DNA of 64,000 nt, from assembly GCF_900114265.1 (NCBI RefSeq), contig NZ_FPKV01000003.1, positions 372,001 through 436,000 on the forward strand, read 5' to 3'. The DNA comes from Flaviramulus basaltis (GTDB lineage Bacteria; Bacteroidota; Bacteroidia; Flavobacteriales; Flavobacteriaceae). The position numbers and the translations under genes are program-made. Shown here one piece after another: positions 8,855-17,637 of this stretch (its first letter is position 1; each line of letters starts with the position of its first letter). Below the pieces are notes generated by a model. The model worked only from the letters and a program-made list of their open reading frames with translations. It was not told where the DNA came from and searched no databases.

Positions 8855-9619
8855 TTATTTATAAACTACAGGAATAATTTCACCTTTTGCAAGGCAGTAT
8901 TTATTAATATCTTCATTAGAAAGTTTTGCAGTATAATTTACTTCATCAACCTTAAAACCAACAGAGCGTAATTTGTTAAAATAATCACGACCATAAACTC
9001 TAACATGGTCATATTGACCAAATATTTTTGCGCGTTCTTTTTTATCTGTTATTGTATCGTCTTCAAAAGTAGTAGCTTTATTTAAATCTTGAGGAATTTG
9101 AAGAATCGCCATTCCATTTGGTTTTAAAACACGATATAATTCTTGCATCGCTTTTGTGTCATCTGGAATATGCTCTAAAACATGGTTGCAAAAAATAATA
9201 TCAAATTCTTTATTAGCAAAAGGAAGTTTACAAATATCGGCTTTTACATCAGCAAGCGGAGAATTTAAATCTGTAGTTGTGTAATCAAGATTTTTCATGG
9301 TTTTAAACCTTTTGTAAAAAGCTTGTTCTGGTGCAAAATGAAGTAGTTTTTTTTTAGCTGTAAAAAAGTCAGTTTCATTTTTAAGGTATAACCACAATAA
9401 TCGATGACGTTCTAAGCTTAGTGTTGAAGGCGATAAGACATTATTTCGTTGCTTACCATAACCATAAGGCAAAAAAGTTTTAAAACTTTTACCATCAATA
9501 GGATCGGTAAACTTATTACCTTTTAAGAAGAGTGCTAAAAGAGGTCTAATAAGGTAACTTAACCTTATTAATAAAGGTCTAGGAATTACGTTTAATATAA
9601 ACTTAAAGATTTTTTTCAA
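8855..9619 (-). CDS. Class I SAM-dependent methyltransferase
   Basis: This 254-residue protein has a basic N-terminal stretch and then a methyltransferase fold. The first motif (ILHFAPEQAF) is a variant of the usual glycine loop; the acidic strand end is YTTTDLNSP, motif II is ADICKLPFANKEFDIIFCNHVLEHI, and motif III is ELYRVLKPNGMAILQIP. It resembles flavobacterial methyltransferases near glycosyltransferase or cell-surface genes, but the substrate is unknown. It is the last gene of a run map-cupin-methyltransferase with 6 bases between it and the cupin gene. Confidence 0.85.
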   Translation of the reverse strand: MKKIFKFILNVIPRPLLIRLSYLIRPLLALFLKGNKFTDPIDGKSFKTFLPYGYGKQRNNVLSPSTLSLERHRLLWLYLKNETDFFTAKKKLLHFAPEQAFYKRFKTMKNLDYTTTDLNSPLADVKADICKLPFANKEFDIIFCNHVLEHIPDDTKAMQELYRVLKPNGMAILQIPQDLNKATTFEDDTITDKKERAKIFGQYDHVRVYGRDYFNKLRSVGFKVDEVNYTAKLSNEDINKYCLAKGEIIPVVYK

Positions 9620-9625
9620 TGTAGA

Positions 9626-9946
9626 TTATTTGTAATCTTCTCTAACAGGATAGAAGGTATCGGTAACAACACAATCTGTTAATGCAACAGCGCCATGAAC
9701 TACATTTGATGGAATAATAGTTATTTCTCCTGGTTCTAAAACTTTAGTAACATTTCCAATAGTCATTTCTAATTTACCAGAAATTATTTGTGTAGCTTGC
9801 TCATGAATGTGAGAGTGAGGTGGTAAAACAGAACCTTTAATAATATTAACAAAACCAATGGTCATGTTTTCAGAATGTGCATACTTACCAGTAATACCTT
9901 TTGCTAATTCTTTTTCAGGTATTTTAGAAATGTTTAAATTCTTCAT
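9626..9946 (-). CDS. Small cupin-domain protein
   Basis: This is a 106-residue single-domain cupin. The metal-binding cupin motif 1 is seen as PPHSHIHEQATQIISGKLEMTIG, cut here to its key residues: two His, one Glu-like position and the glycine. Motif 2 is PGEITIIPSNVVHGA. Small cupins of this type bind metals or small ligands; the substrate cannot be read. The start codon overlaps the map stop codon by one base (TAATG), showing translational coupling with methionine aminopeptidase. Confidence 0.85.
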   Translation of the reverse strand: MKNLNISKIPEKELAKGITGKYAHSENMTIGFVNIIKGSVLPPHSHIHEQATQIISGKLEMTIGNVTKVLEPGEITIIPSNVVHGAVALTDCVVTDTFYPVREDYK

Positions 9947-10764
9947 TATATAATTAGTGCTTCTTTTCTAAACTCATTTTCCTCATCACTTTCAATTTCT
10001 AAAGCATCATATATATAAGCAAAGGTTGAAAGTAATTCTGGTTTACCATCAACTAGAGCAACATCATGTTCAAAATGTGCGCTAGGTTTATTGTCTAAAG
10101 TAGTAATAGTCCAGCCATCACGATGTTGTTTTATACGATGTGTTCCTAAGTTTATCATTGGTTCAATAGCGACAACCATACCGTCAACAAACTTTTTGCC
10201 TCTACCCCGTTTTCCATAATTTGGCATTTCTGGATCTTCGTGCATTTTCTTACCTAAACCATGGCCTACCAATTCTCTAACAACACCATAACCATGATCT
10301 TCGCAATATTTTTGAATAGCATAACCAACATCTCCAACTCGGTTGTTTGCTTTAAATTCTCTTATACCAACGTATAAAGATTCTTTGGTTACTTGAAGAA
10401 GTTTTTCCGTTTCAGGAGCAATTTCACCAATAGCAAATGTGTAAGCATGATCTCCATAAAAACCATTTTTAAGAGCACCACAATCTATAGAAATAATATC
10501 ACCTTCAACTAAAGGTGTATCATTAGGAATGCCATGAACTACTTGAGTGTTAGGGCTCATGCAAAGCGTATTAGGGAAATCATAAAGGCCTAAAAACCCA
10601 GGTATTGCTCCATGATCTCTAATATGTTCTTCGGCAATTTTGTCTAATTGAAGAGTTGTGACTCCCGGTTTTATGGCTTTTGCAACCTCACCTAAAGTTT
10701 TTGACACAATTAGAGCACTCTCGCGCATTAATTCAATTTCTTCTCTAGTTTTAATTATAATCAT
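9946..10764 (-). CDS. map: Type I methionine aminopeptidase
   Basis: This 272-residue enzyme removes the initiator methionine from nascent proteins. The pita-bread fold ligands are all present: Asp94, Asp105, His168, Glu201 and Glu232, with His78 as the substrate-facing histidine. The length is normal for a type I enzyme without N-terminal extension. It leads a short minus-strand run with the cupin and methyltransferase genes. A TATCTTTG box at 10781-10788, 17-24 bases before the start, fits a Bacteroidota promoter. Confidence 0.96.
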   Translation of the reverse strand: MIIIKTREEIELMRESALIVSKTLGEVAKAIKPGVTTLQLDKIAEEHIRDHGAIPGFLGLYDFPNTLCMSPNTQVVHGIPNDTPLVEGDIISIDCGALKNGFYGDHAYTFAIGEIAPETEKLLQVTKESLYVGIREFKANNRVGDVGYAIQKYCEDHGYGVVRELVGHGLGKKMHEDPEMPNYGKRGRGKKFVDGMVVAIEPMINLGTHRIKQHRDGWTITTLDNKPSAHFEHDVALVDGKPELLSTFAYIYDALEIESDEENEFRKEALII

Positions 10765-10780
10765 ACTTCAAAAATATTGG

Positions 10781-10788
10781 CAAAGATA
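10781..10788 (-). promoter_or_regulatory. Candidate -7 box for map operon
   Basis: On the minus strand the sequence reads TATCTTTG, a full match to the Bacteroidota -7 consensus TAnnTTTG, 17 bases upstream of the map ATG. Only a weak ATTG sits at the -33 position (18-base spacing). Chance matches are possible in AT-rich DNA. Confidence 0.45.
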
Positions 10789-10858
10789 CTCAAAATAATA
10801 TTTTAACAATTTTTATTGATATATGACTTTTGACAGTTTTTTTTAGAATACTAATAGA

Positions 10859-10866
10859 TAATTTTG
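10859..10866 (+). promoter_or_regulatory. Candidate -7 box for the CoA-transferase gene
   Basis: TAATTTTG matches TAnnTTTG and lies 18 bases upstream of the ATG at 10885. A TTTT at 10837-10840 is a poor -33 box with 18-base spacing. Weak support. Confidence 0.35.
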
Positions 10867-10884
10867 CTTTATAAATAATTAATT

Positions 10885-12150
10885 ATGTATAAGATTGTAA
10901 GTGCGGCAGAAGCTGTGAAAGTTATAAAATCAAATAATAGAGTTTACGTTCAAGCAGCAGCAGCAGCACCTCAGTTATTAATGAAAGCCATGTCTGATAG
11001 ATATGAAGAATTGAGAAATGTAGAGGTTTGCCATTTACATGTAGAGGGAGAAACACCATATGCAAACCCAGATTTAAAAGATAGTTTTCATGTAAACTCA
11101 TTTTTTATTGGAAATAATGTCCGCCATACTTTAACAGCTGGAAATGGCTCTTATACACCTGTTTTTTTAAGTGAATTACCATTATTGTTTAAAAGAAATA
11201 TACTTCCATTAGATGTTGCATTAATTCACGTTTCAATACCAGATAAACATGGATACTGCTCTTTAGGTGTTTCTGTTGAAGCTACATTAGCAGCAATAGA
11301 CAATGCTAAAATAGTTATTGCACAAGTAAATGAGCAAATGCCTAGAACACATGGTGATGGAATTATACATCATACAGAAATAGATTTATTTGTTCAATGC
11401 AATGAACCTATTCCTACACATTTTTTGGGTGAACCAACTGTTATTGAAAACAAAATTGGAGATTATGTTGCCAGCTTAATTGAAGATAGAAGCACCTTGC
11501 AAATGGGAATAGGTACTATTCCCAACGCTGTTTTATCGCGTCTTACAAATCATAAAAATTTAGGATTGCATACCGAAATGTTTTCTGATGGTGTAATAGA
11601 TTTAATTTTAAAAGACGTTGTTAATGGAAATTTTAAAGGCGTTAATCCAGGTCGCGCTTTAGCCACTTTTTTGGTAGGCTCAAAACGTTTGTATGATTAT
11701 GTTGATGATAATCCGTTTGTAGAAATGAAGGCTTCAGATTATGTAAATGATGCGGCTATTATTAAACAAAACCCCAAAATGGTAGCTATAAATTCTGCCA
11801 TAGAAGTAGATGTTACAGGACAGGTTTGTGCAGATTCTATTGGCGCAAAAATGTATTCGGGTGTTGGCGGTCAAATGGATTACATTAGAGGAGCATCATT
11901 AAGTGAAGGTGGAAAAGCTATTATAGCCTTACCTTCAATAACAAAAAAGGGTATTAGCAGAATTGTGCCATCATTAAAACCAGGTGCAGGTGTGGTTACT
12001 ACAAGATCGCATGTGCATTATGTTGTTACAGAATATGGTATTGCAAATTTATATGGAAAAACCATTAAAGATAGAGTGAAAGCACTAGTGAATATAGCTC
12101 ATCCAGATCATAGAGAGTTTATTGATAAAGCTTATTATGAACTGATATAA
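10885..12150 (+). CDS. Acetyl-CoA hydrolase/transferase family protein (4-hydroxybutyrate CoA-transferase-like)
   Basis: This 421-residue protein belongs to the two-domain CoA-transferase family I. The glutamate that forms the CoA thioester intermediate lies in LHTEMFSDGVIDL, and the glycine-rich CoA loops QMGIGTIPNAV and YSGVGGQMDYIRGA are present. The protein moves CoA between acetyl-CoA and short carboxylic acids, or hydrolyses acetyl-CoA; which is not clear from sequence. It is a single transcription unit facing a HAD gene across an 8-base gap. No lesion is seen. Confidence 0.92.
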   Translation: MYKIVSAAEAVKVIKSNNRVYVQAAAAAPQLLMKAMSDRYEELRNVEVCHLHVEGETPYANPDLKDSFHVNSFFIGNNVRHTLTAGNGSYTPVFLSELPLLFKRNILPLDVALIHVSIPDKHGYCSLGVSVEATLAAIDNAKIVIAQVNEQMPRTHGDGIIHHTEIDLFVQCNEPIPTHFLGEPTVIENKIGDYVASLIEDRSTLQMGIGTIPNAVLSRLTNHKNLGLHTEMFSDGVIDLILKDVVNGNFKGVNPGRALATFLVGSKRLYDYVDDNPFVEMKASDYVNDAAIIKQNPKMVAINSAIEVDVTGQVCADSIGAKMYSGVGGQMDYIRGASLSEGGKAIIALPSITKKGISRIVPSLKPGAGVVTTRSHVHYVVTEYGIANLYGKTIKDRVKALVNIAHPDHREFIDKAYYELI

Positions 12151-12158
12151 AATGTAGC

Positions 12159-12563
12159 TTACTTAAATAAGTCAAAAAAACCTTTTTTCTTTTCAGGAAT
12201 TTGTGGCGTTTCGTTGGTTAGCATTTGGTAAATCTCTCCCCAACCTAAAAAACCACCAACATTTCTATCGTCAATAAATAAATCGGCATGAATTTTTCTG
12301 CTGACATCATTTTTAAATTCTTCTTCAGGAAAACTTTTATTAACTGCATAGAAAAAAATGCCATTTTCTTTACAAAATCTTACAGCTTCATTTAATCTAT
12401 CACCACTTCTGTAAGTCCATAAAATAAGTCTATGGCCTTCAGCTTGCAATTTTTTTAATGTATCAAAAGCAAAAATCATAGGCTTTCCTATTCTTGGATA
12501 AGCATCTTCCACAATTGTACCATCAAAATCGACAGCAATGATTAAATGTTGTTCAAAATTCAT
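12159..12563 (-). CDS. HAD-like hydrolase, BT0820 type
   Basis: This 134-residue protein has a compact HAD fold without a cap domain. Motif I is VDFDGTIVED, with the nucleophile and acid Asp pair; motif II is ILWTYRSGD; motif IV is LFIDDRNVGG. It matches the small Bacteroidota phosphatase-like family whose structural example is BT0820 from Bacteroides. The substrate is unknown. It lies downstream of gpmI on the same strand with a 54-base gap and may be co-transcribed. Confidence 0.87.
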   Translation of the reverse strand: MNFEQHLIIAVDFDGTIVEDAYPRIGKPMIFAFDTLKKLQAEGHRLILWTYRSGDRLNEAVRFCKENGIFFYAVNKSFPEEEFKNDVSRKIHADLFIDDRNVGGFLGWGEIYQMLTNETPQIPEKKKGFFDLFK

Positions 12564-12617
12564 TTAAGTAAGAGATTCGGGTTTATAAACAAAAATACAA
12601 AAATTAATTTTTTGCAA

Positions 12618-14135
12618 TTAAATTAATGAATGTTGCGTCATAGCCTCGGGTTGTGGAACGCCCATAAGTTTTAATATTGTTGGTGCCATATCTCCTAAAA
12701 CACCATCATTAATCTCAGTGAGTTCATTATCAATTAAAATAACAGGAACAGGATTAGTAGTATGTGCTGTATTTGGCGAACCATCAGGATTTATCATAGT
12801 TTCACAATTCCCATGATCTGCTATAAGAAGTGTTGTATAGCCGTTTTCTAATGCTGTTGTAACAACATCTTTTACGCATTCGTCAACAAACTCACAAGCT
12901 TTAATAGCCGCTTCCATAACGCCTGTATGTCCAACCATATCTCCATTTGCGAAATTTAAACACACAAAATCTACATCTCCTTTTTGTAATTCTGGAATTA
13001 GAGCGTCACGTAATTCATAAGCACTCATTTCCGGTTTTAAATCATAAGTTGCTACTTTAGGTGAGTTTCGTAAAATTCTAGTTTCTCCAATAAAAGGAGC
13101 TTCTCTTCCACCAGAGAAAAAGAAAGTAACATGTGGATATTTTTCTGTTTCTGCAATTCGAATTTGTTTTTTATTATGCTTTTCTAAAACTTCACCTAGA
13201 GTCTCAGTTAAGTTATCTTTATTGAAAATAACATTAACGTTTTTATAGGTGTCATCATAATTTGTAAGTGTTACATAATGCAAATTCAACTTATGCATAT
13301 TTTGCTCGTGAAAATCTGTTTGAGACAAGGCTTCAGTTAATTCACGTCCACGATCTGTTCTAAAATTGAAAAAGATAACAACATCACCATCTTTAATTTT
13401 AGTTACAGGCTCATTAGAATCGTCAACCATAATAATTGGTTTTATAAACTCGTCTGTAATATCGTTATTGTAACTTTTTTGAATAGTATCGGTAACATTT
13501 GTAGATTTCTCACCAACACCATTAACCATAGCATCATAAGCTATTTTTACACGTTCCCAACGTTTATCACGGTCCATGGCATAATATCTACCAGTAACTG
13601 AAGCTAATTTACTATTAGTTTTTTCTAAATGGTCTTCTAATTCCGTAAGAAACCCGTATCCAGATTTAGGATCTACATCACGTCCATCAGTAAATGCATG
13701 AACATATGTATTTGTTAAGCCAAAATCATTAGCAGCATCCAATAGCCCAAAAAGGTGATTAATATGAGAATGCACGCCGCCATCACTTAATAATCCTAAG
13801 AAATGAACATCCTTATTATTAGTTTTAGCATAATTAAAAGCATCAACTAAAACTTTTTCTGTATGGAGTGTTTTGTTTTTAACAGCTAAATTTACTTTTA
13901 CTAAATCCTGATAAACAATTCTACCTGCACCTAAATTCATGTGTCCAACTTCGCTATTACCCATTTGTCCTTCGGGTAAGCCAACATGTAATCCATCTGT
14001 ACGTAATGTCGCGTAAGGATATTTTGTGTAAAGTGAATCTATAAAAGGTGTGTTTGCATGATCGATAGCAGAAACTTTTGGGTCTGGAGAATTTCCCCAG
14101 CCATCAAGTATCATTAGGATAACTTTTTTGTTCAT
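12618..14135 (-). CDS. gpmI: 2,3-bisphosphoglycerate-independent phosphoglycerate mutase
   Basis: This 505-residue enzyme interconverts 3- and 2-phosphoglycerate in glycolysis and gluconeogenesis. The phosphatase-domain metal ligand Asp11 (ILDGWG) and the phosphoserine nucleophile Ser61 (MGNSEVGH) are present, along with NFANGDMVGHTG and LLIADHGNCE at the second metal site and NTAHTTNPVP near the end. The length is typical. A TATCTTTG box lies 24 bases upstream of the start. The gene is complete. Confidence 0.97.
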   Translation of the reverse strand: MNKKVILMILDGWGNSPDPKVSAIDHANTPFIDSLYTKYPYATLRTDGLHVGLPEGQMGNSEVGHMNLGAGRIVYQDLVKVNLAVKNKTLHTEKVLVDAFNYAKTNNKDVHFLGLLSDGGVHSHINHLFGLLDAANDFGLTNTYVHAFTDGRDVDPKSGYGFLTELEDHLEKTNSKLASVTGRYYAMDRDKRWERVKIAYDAMVNGVGEKSTNVTDTIQKSYNNDITDEFIKPIIMVDDSNEPVTKIKDGDVVIFFNFRTDRGRELTEALSQTDFHEQNMHKLNLHYVTLTNYDDTYKNVNVIFNKDNLTETLGEVLEKHNKKQIRIAETEKYPHVTFFFSGGREAPFIGETRILRNSPKVATYDLKPEMSAYELRDALIPELQKGDVDFVCLNFANGDMVGHTGVMEAAIKACEFVDECVKDVVTTALENGYTTLLIADHGNCETMINPDGSPNTAHTTNPVPVILIDNELTEINDGVLGDMAPTILKLMGVPQPEAMTQHSLI

Positions 14136-14158
14136 TCTTATAAAATTATAATACTACA

Positions 14159-14166
14159 CAAAGATA
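14159..14166 (-). promoter_or_regulatory. Candidate -7 box for gpmI
   Basis: The minus strand reads TATCTTTG, a full TAnnTTTG match, 24 bases before the gpmI ATG. No clear TTTG is seen at the -33 position. The rest of the 248-base divergent spacer (14136-14383) shows only AT-rich sequence. Confidence 0.4.
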
Positions 14167-14383
14167 GTTAAGTTTAATAAAAAAATGAATTAAGTATGCT
14201 TGAAATAGTAGCGTATTCTAGGCTTTTATGATTGTTTTTAAAAAATAGACATTCCGTTAATTATATGTGAATTAAAAGTTAAAAATGTGTTATTAATCGT
14301 TTTTTATGTAACAAATTGATTTTTTTTTCGTCTTTATAGTAAATCAAAAAACAAATCATTTAATCAAATTAAAATCTTTCATC

Positions 14384-14779
14384 ATGAAAAAAACAATCAT
14401 TATTTCCGCAATCGCATTATGTTTTTCTATTGCAAATGTTAATGCTACACCAATCACAGAAAAAATTGAAACTAACACTTATGAATACTTTTTTAAAGTA
14501 AATTCATTTTGTGTATCTATTGCTAAAGGCGATTTAGAAACTGTACAAAAGCTTATTGCGAGAGGAGCAGACATTAATGAAAAATCTAACGGTATGACAC
14601 CTGTTATGTATGCAGCAAAATTTAACAGAACAGACATTTTAAAACTTTTAATTGCACAAGGAGCCAATTTAAAAGCTAAATCTGATAAAAAAATGACTGC
14701 TTTAGAATATGCAGAGTTACATGGAGCTAAAGATGCTGTGATAATTTTAAAAGAAGAATTATCTAAAAAGAAAAAATAA
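14384..14779 (+). CDS. Secreted ankyrin-repeat protein
   Basis: This 131-residue protein has an N-terminal signal peptide ending near NVNA and two to three ankyrin repeats (about residues 42-125), for example GDLETVQKLIARGADINEK and NRTDILKLLIAQGANLKAK. It is probably periplasmic and a protein-binding scaffold; the partner is unknown. It ends with a Lys-rich tail. It stands alone and is followed by a bidirectional terminator. Confidence 0.88.
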   Translation: MKKTIIISAIALCFSIANVNATPITEKIETNTYEYFFKVNSFCVSIAKGDLETVQKLIARGADINEKSNGMTPVMYAAKFNRTDILKLLIAQGANLKAKSDKKMTALEYAELHGAKDAVIILKEELSKKKK

Positions 14780-14819
14780 TTATAAAATATCGTAATTATT
14801 TGAGCTAGTCACTCGTAAA

Positions 14820-14847
14820 AAAAAGCCTTGTTTTACAAGGCTTTTTC
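14820..14847. terminator. Bidirectional terminator between ankyrin gene and M48 protease gene
   Basis: An 11-bp stem AAAAAGCCTTG / CAAGGCTTTTT with loop TTTTA lies between two convergent genes. A tracts on the left and T tracts on the right allow function on both strands. Confidence 0.88.
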
Positions 14848-14849
14848 TT

Positions 14850-15617
14850 TTATAGGTTTTTATATTTTTCTATAGCTTCTTGAATTTTTTCAATTCTATT
14901 ATCTGGGTCTGGATGTGTACTTTTAAATTCTGGTAGACGATTTGGTCCAGCAGAAGCTTTTAAAATTTCCATAACTCCAATCATTTCTTCGGGTTGGTAT
15001 CCAGCTTTAATCATAAATTTAACTCCAAGATCATCACTTTCTAGTTCATCATCTCTTCCATTTGTTAGTAAAGTGTTTTGACCAATCCCACTGACTAAAC
15101 CACCCATATCGGCACCAACAGAACCAGCAGTTGCTAATCCTTGCCAGTATTCACTTTCTGCGATACGTTCAGCGCTATGTCTTCCTAATACATGTCCAAT
15201 TTCATGTCCTAAAACACCAGCTAATTGATCTTCATTTTCTAATTTTGAAAACAGAGCATAGGTTATAAAAACCTGACCGCCCGGTAATGCGAAAGCATTA
15301 ATTGTGTTAGGATCTGCCAGTAAATGAAATTCATATTTATAGGGTGTTTCTCTTGCAATACTATTATTTATTAATTTATTTCCTACATTATCAACTAATG
15401 CCTGGTATTGGTTATTAGGATGTAAACCTCCGTATTGTTGAGTCATTTGTGGTGCACTTTGAAGGCCAATTGCTATTTCTTCATTGGCATTCATAGAAAT
15501 AGTTTGCATTCTATGTGTATAAGGGTTTTCCTCACGTTGACTACATCTTTTAAAAACAAAAAATAATGCAATGGCAACACCTATTAATAGTCTAATTTTT
15601 AGATTTCTTCCTCTCAT
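14850..15617 (-). CDS. M48-family zinc metalloprotease
   Basis: This 255-residue protein has an N-terminal membrane or export segment (about residues 8-24) and a periplasmic M48 protease domain. The zinc site HEIGH is at residues 138-142 (LGHEIGHVLGRHSAE), and the third ligand is the Glu in DELESDDLG. The NAFALPGGQVF strand is typical of the YcaL/LoiP-type group, which degrade misfolded envelope proteins. A Cys near residue 25 (FKRCSQ) is not a convincing lipobox. The gene is complete. Confidence 0.92.
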   Translation of the reverse strand: MRGRNLKIRLLIGVAIALFFVFKRCSQREENPYTHRMQTISMNANEEIAIGLQSAPQMTQQYGGLHPNNQYQALVDNVGNKLINNSIARETPYKYEFHLLADPNTINAFALPGGQVFITYALFSKLENEDQLAGVLGHEIGHVLGRHSAERIAESEYWQGLATAGSVGADMGGLVSGIGQNTLLTNGRDDELESDDLGVKFMIKAGYQPEEMIGVMEILKASAGPNRLPEFKSTHPDPDNRIEKIQEAIEKYKNL

Positions 15618-15705
15618 TTTGATGATTTATAAGTAATAAATTTACGAAATTTTAGCTTATAATTTATAGACACATTTTTTTTAATAATTCACTTAAATTT
15701 ATGTA

Positions 15706-16134
15706 CTATTTTTTTAATGTTTTATACATAACATAATGCAAGCCAATATCTTTTATAGGGAAAGCTTTGCCAATAGTTTGGTAATTGTTTTTTTTGTAAA
15801 AATCTACAGCAATTTCTCTTGCATTACACCAAATAATATCTGTATTCTTTTTCTTTATAAATTCTTCTGTGTAATTTAGAATGATGTTTCCAATCCCTTT
15901 ACCTTGATATTCTTTCAAAATTGCCATACCTCTTAATTGATATTGGTTCTCTTCAGAAAAATTCGAGTGACTATTTTTAAAAAAAGAACAAATACCTACT
16001 AGATTTTTTTTGGTAAAAATGCCAAAATGTAAAGTCGTATTAAGGTCATCTCCATCAAAAACACAAGTTTCAATAGGTTTTCCTGCTCTTAAAACAGGAA
16101 GCCTGACTTTATAAGTTTCTTTAGAACTTATAAT
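15706..16134 (-). CDS. GNAT-family N-acetyltransferase without a normal start codon
   Basis: The obvious ATG at 15927 gives only 73 residues and begins at the acetyl-CoA loop (EYQGKGIG). The same frame stays open upstream to a stop at 16180-16182 and encodes a convincing GNAT N-terminus (ETYKVRLPVLRAGKPIET, then DGDDLNTTLHFGIF). No ATG, GTG or TTG occurs in that extension; the end given here assumes an ATT codon at 16134. Either a rare initiation codon is used or the start codon has been lost. The substrate is unknown. It is divergent from another GNAT gene at 16240. Confidence 0.6.
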   Translation of the reverse strand: MISSKETYKVRLPVLRAGKPIETCVFDGDDLNTTLHFGIFTKKNLVGICSFFKNSHSNFSEENQYQLRGMAILKEYQGKGIGNIILNYTEEFIKKKNTDIIWCNAREIAVDFYKKNNYQTIGKAFPIKDIGLHYVMYKTLKK

Positions 16135-16239
16135 CTTAGTATTATAATCTAAATTTTTAATGTCTAATTTTTTAAAATTTTAATATTTCAAACATATAAA
16201 ATATTTTGTGTAATTATTACCTTCACATAAAACTTGTTT

Positions 16240-16665
16240 ATGGCTTTTGTGTTTAAAATTATAGAAAAGGAAAATATAAATTTAGTGATTCCTTTAGTGC
16301 AAAAGCTAAATGGTAATAAAATTTCATTTGAGGTTTTAGAACAACGATTTTCTGAAATGGTTAATCAAAACTACGAATGTGCAGTAATCTTAGATGAAGA
16401 AAAATTAATAGGAGCCTGTGGTTTATGGTTTTGTACAAGGCATTATTCAGGTAAAAGTGTGGAGCCAGATCATGTTTTTATTGAAGACGATTACAGAGGA
16501 CAAGGTTTAGGAAAGAAATTTTTTAAATGGATATATAGTTATGCACTAAGTAAAGGCTGTGAAGCAGTAGAGCTAAATACTTATGTAAGTAACTCAGCAT
16601 CACATAAATTTTACTTTAATGAGGACTTTAAAATTTTAGGATTTCATTTTTTGAAAAAGTTATGA
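16240..16665 (+). CDS. GNAT-family N-acetyltransferase
   Basis: This 141-residue single-domain acetyltransferase starts at the ATG at 16240; a TTG two codons earlier is less likely. The acetyl-CoA binding loop is DYRGQGLGKKFF (about residues 87-98), and the C-terminal motif NTYVSNSASHKFYFNEDF is typical of GNAT fold strand 5. The substrate is unknown. It precedes tRNA-Gly by 51 bases on the same strand, but the tRNA has its own promoter-like boxes. Confidence 0.88.
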   Translation: MAFVFKIIEKENINLVIPLVQKLNGNKISFEVLEQRFSEMVNQNYECAVILDEEKLIGACGLWFCTRHYSGKSVEPDHVFIEDDYRGQGLGKKFFKWIYSYALSKGCEAVELNTYVSNSASHKFYFNEDFKILGFHFLKKL

Positions 16666-16672
16666 TTTTTTC

Positions 16673-16704
16673 TTGCAAATAATTAAACAGTTTATCTATA
16701 TTTG
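16673..16704 (+). promoter_or_regulatory. Promoter of tRNA-Gly
   Basis: TTG at 16673-16675 and TATATTTG at 16697-16704, spaced by 21 bases, fit the Bacteroidota -33/-7 pattern. The tRNA begins 13 bases after the -7 box. Confidence 0.65.
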
Positions 16705-16716
16705 CAGCCGATTATT

Positions 16717-16789
16717 GCGAGAGTAGCTCAGTTGGTAGAGCGTCAGCCTTCCAAGCTGAATGTCGCCGGTTCGAACCCGGTCTCTCGCT
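16717..16789 (+). tRNA. tRNA-Gly(UCC)
   Basis: This 73-nt cloverleaf has a 7-bp acceptor stem GCGAGAG / CTCTCGC, a D arm with AGTTGGTA, an anticodon stem TCAGC / GCTGA, and loop CTTCCAA giving anticodon UCC. The T arm is GCCGG TTCGAAC CCGGT, and U73 is the discriminator. CCA is not encoded. It decodes GGA (and GGG) glycine codons. Confidence 0.97.
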
Positions 16790-16790
16790 C

Positions 16791-16823
16791 AAAAAGCTTC
16801 ATCATAAAGATGGAGCTTTTTTA
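16791..16823 (+). terminator. Terminator after tRNA-Gly
   Basis: The stem AAAAAGCTTCATC / GATGGAGCTTTTT (16791-16803 and 16809-16821, one T-G pair) with loop ATAAA starts one base after the tRNA. Its 3' end overlaps the stop codon of the convergent pepE gene, so it may serve both. Confidence 0.82.
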
Positions 16824-17528
16824 TTTTAGGGTATTTAGTTCTGTTCCCGATTCTACTTCATAAGGTGTTTTATTGTATTCGAAAATCCTTGCGGTTAATG
16901 TGCCTTTCAAAACAATAGAACCACTTTTTACTTTTAACCAACTGCCTTCGCGTAAACCAATAACGGGTTGTGTATTAAAGTTATGAAATTCTTTTATTCT
17001 TGTTTCTCTAGTTTCTCCCATGTGTTTGGTGCCTGAAACAGGATCTAAATAATGCGGATTAATATTAAACGGCACTAATGCCAAAGCATTAAAGCTTGGA
17101 GGGTAAACAATAGGCATATCATTAGTGGTTTTAATGGTCAATCCACAAATGTTGCTCCCTGCACTGGTTCCTAAATATGGAGTTCCATTGTTAATTGCAG
17201 TTTTTAAAGCATCAATTAAGTTGTTTTTATATAGTTGATAAGTTAATACAAATGTGTTGCCGCCACCTACAAAAATAGCATCAGCATTTTTTATAGCTTC
17301 AATAGGATTTTCGAATTCATGAACACCTTTTATTTTTTTATCAATTTCAGAAAAAGCTTCACTTACTATTTTTGTATAATCATCATGCGATATACCGCTT
17401 GGTCTTGCATAAGGAATAAATAAAATGGTATTAGCGTTTTTAAAAAACGTTTTTAAATCATCTAAAATATAGTCTAAATAACCACTTCCATGTATTGTAG
17501 AGGTGCTAGCAATTATAATGTTTTTCAT
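16821..17528 (-). CDS. pepE: Alpha-aspartyl dipeptidase, peptidase E (S51)
   Basis: This 235-residue cytoplasmic serine peptidase hydrolyses Asp-X dipeptides. The nucleophile elbow GTSAGSN and the upstream FVGGGNTF loop are the family signatures, and INPHYLDP carries the catalytic-region His. Start and length agree with PepE. The stop codon lies within the tRNA terminator. It is a single-gene unit. Confidence 0.92.
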   Translation of the reverse strand: MKNIIIASTSTIHGSGYLDYILDDLKTFFKNANTILFIPYARPSGISHDDYTKIVSEAFSEIDKKIKGVHEFENPIEAIKNADAIFVGGGNTFVLTYQLYKNNLIDALKTAINNGTPYLGTSAGSNICGLTIKTTNDMPIVYPPSFNALALVPFNINPHYLDPVSGTKHMGETRETRIKEFHNFNTQPVIGLREGSWLKVKSGSIVLKGTLTARIFEYNKTPYEVESGTELNTLK

Positions 17529-17637
17529 AATAATATTGTTTCAGCGTAAATCTAATCAAAAATTGATTTTAGCAAAAATTTCATGTGTTTTAGTTCATAA
17601 ATAGAAATTAAAATGGTAATTTGAAGATAAAAATATC

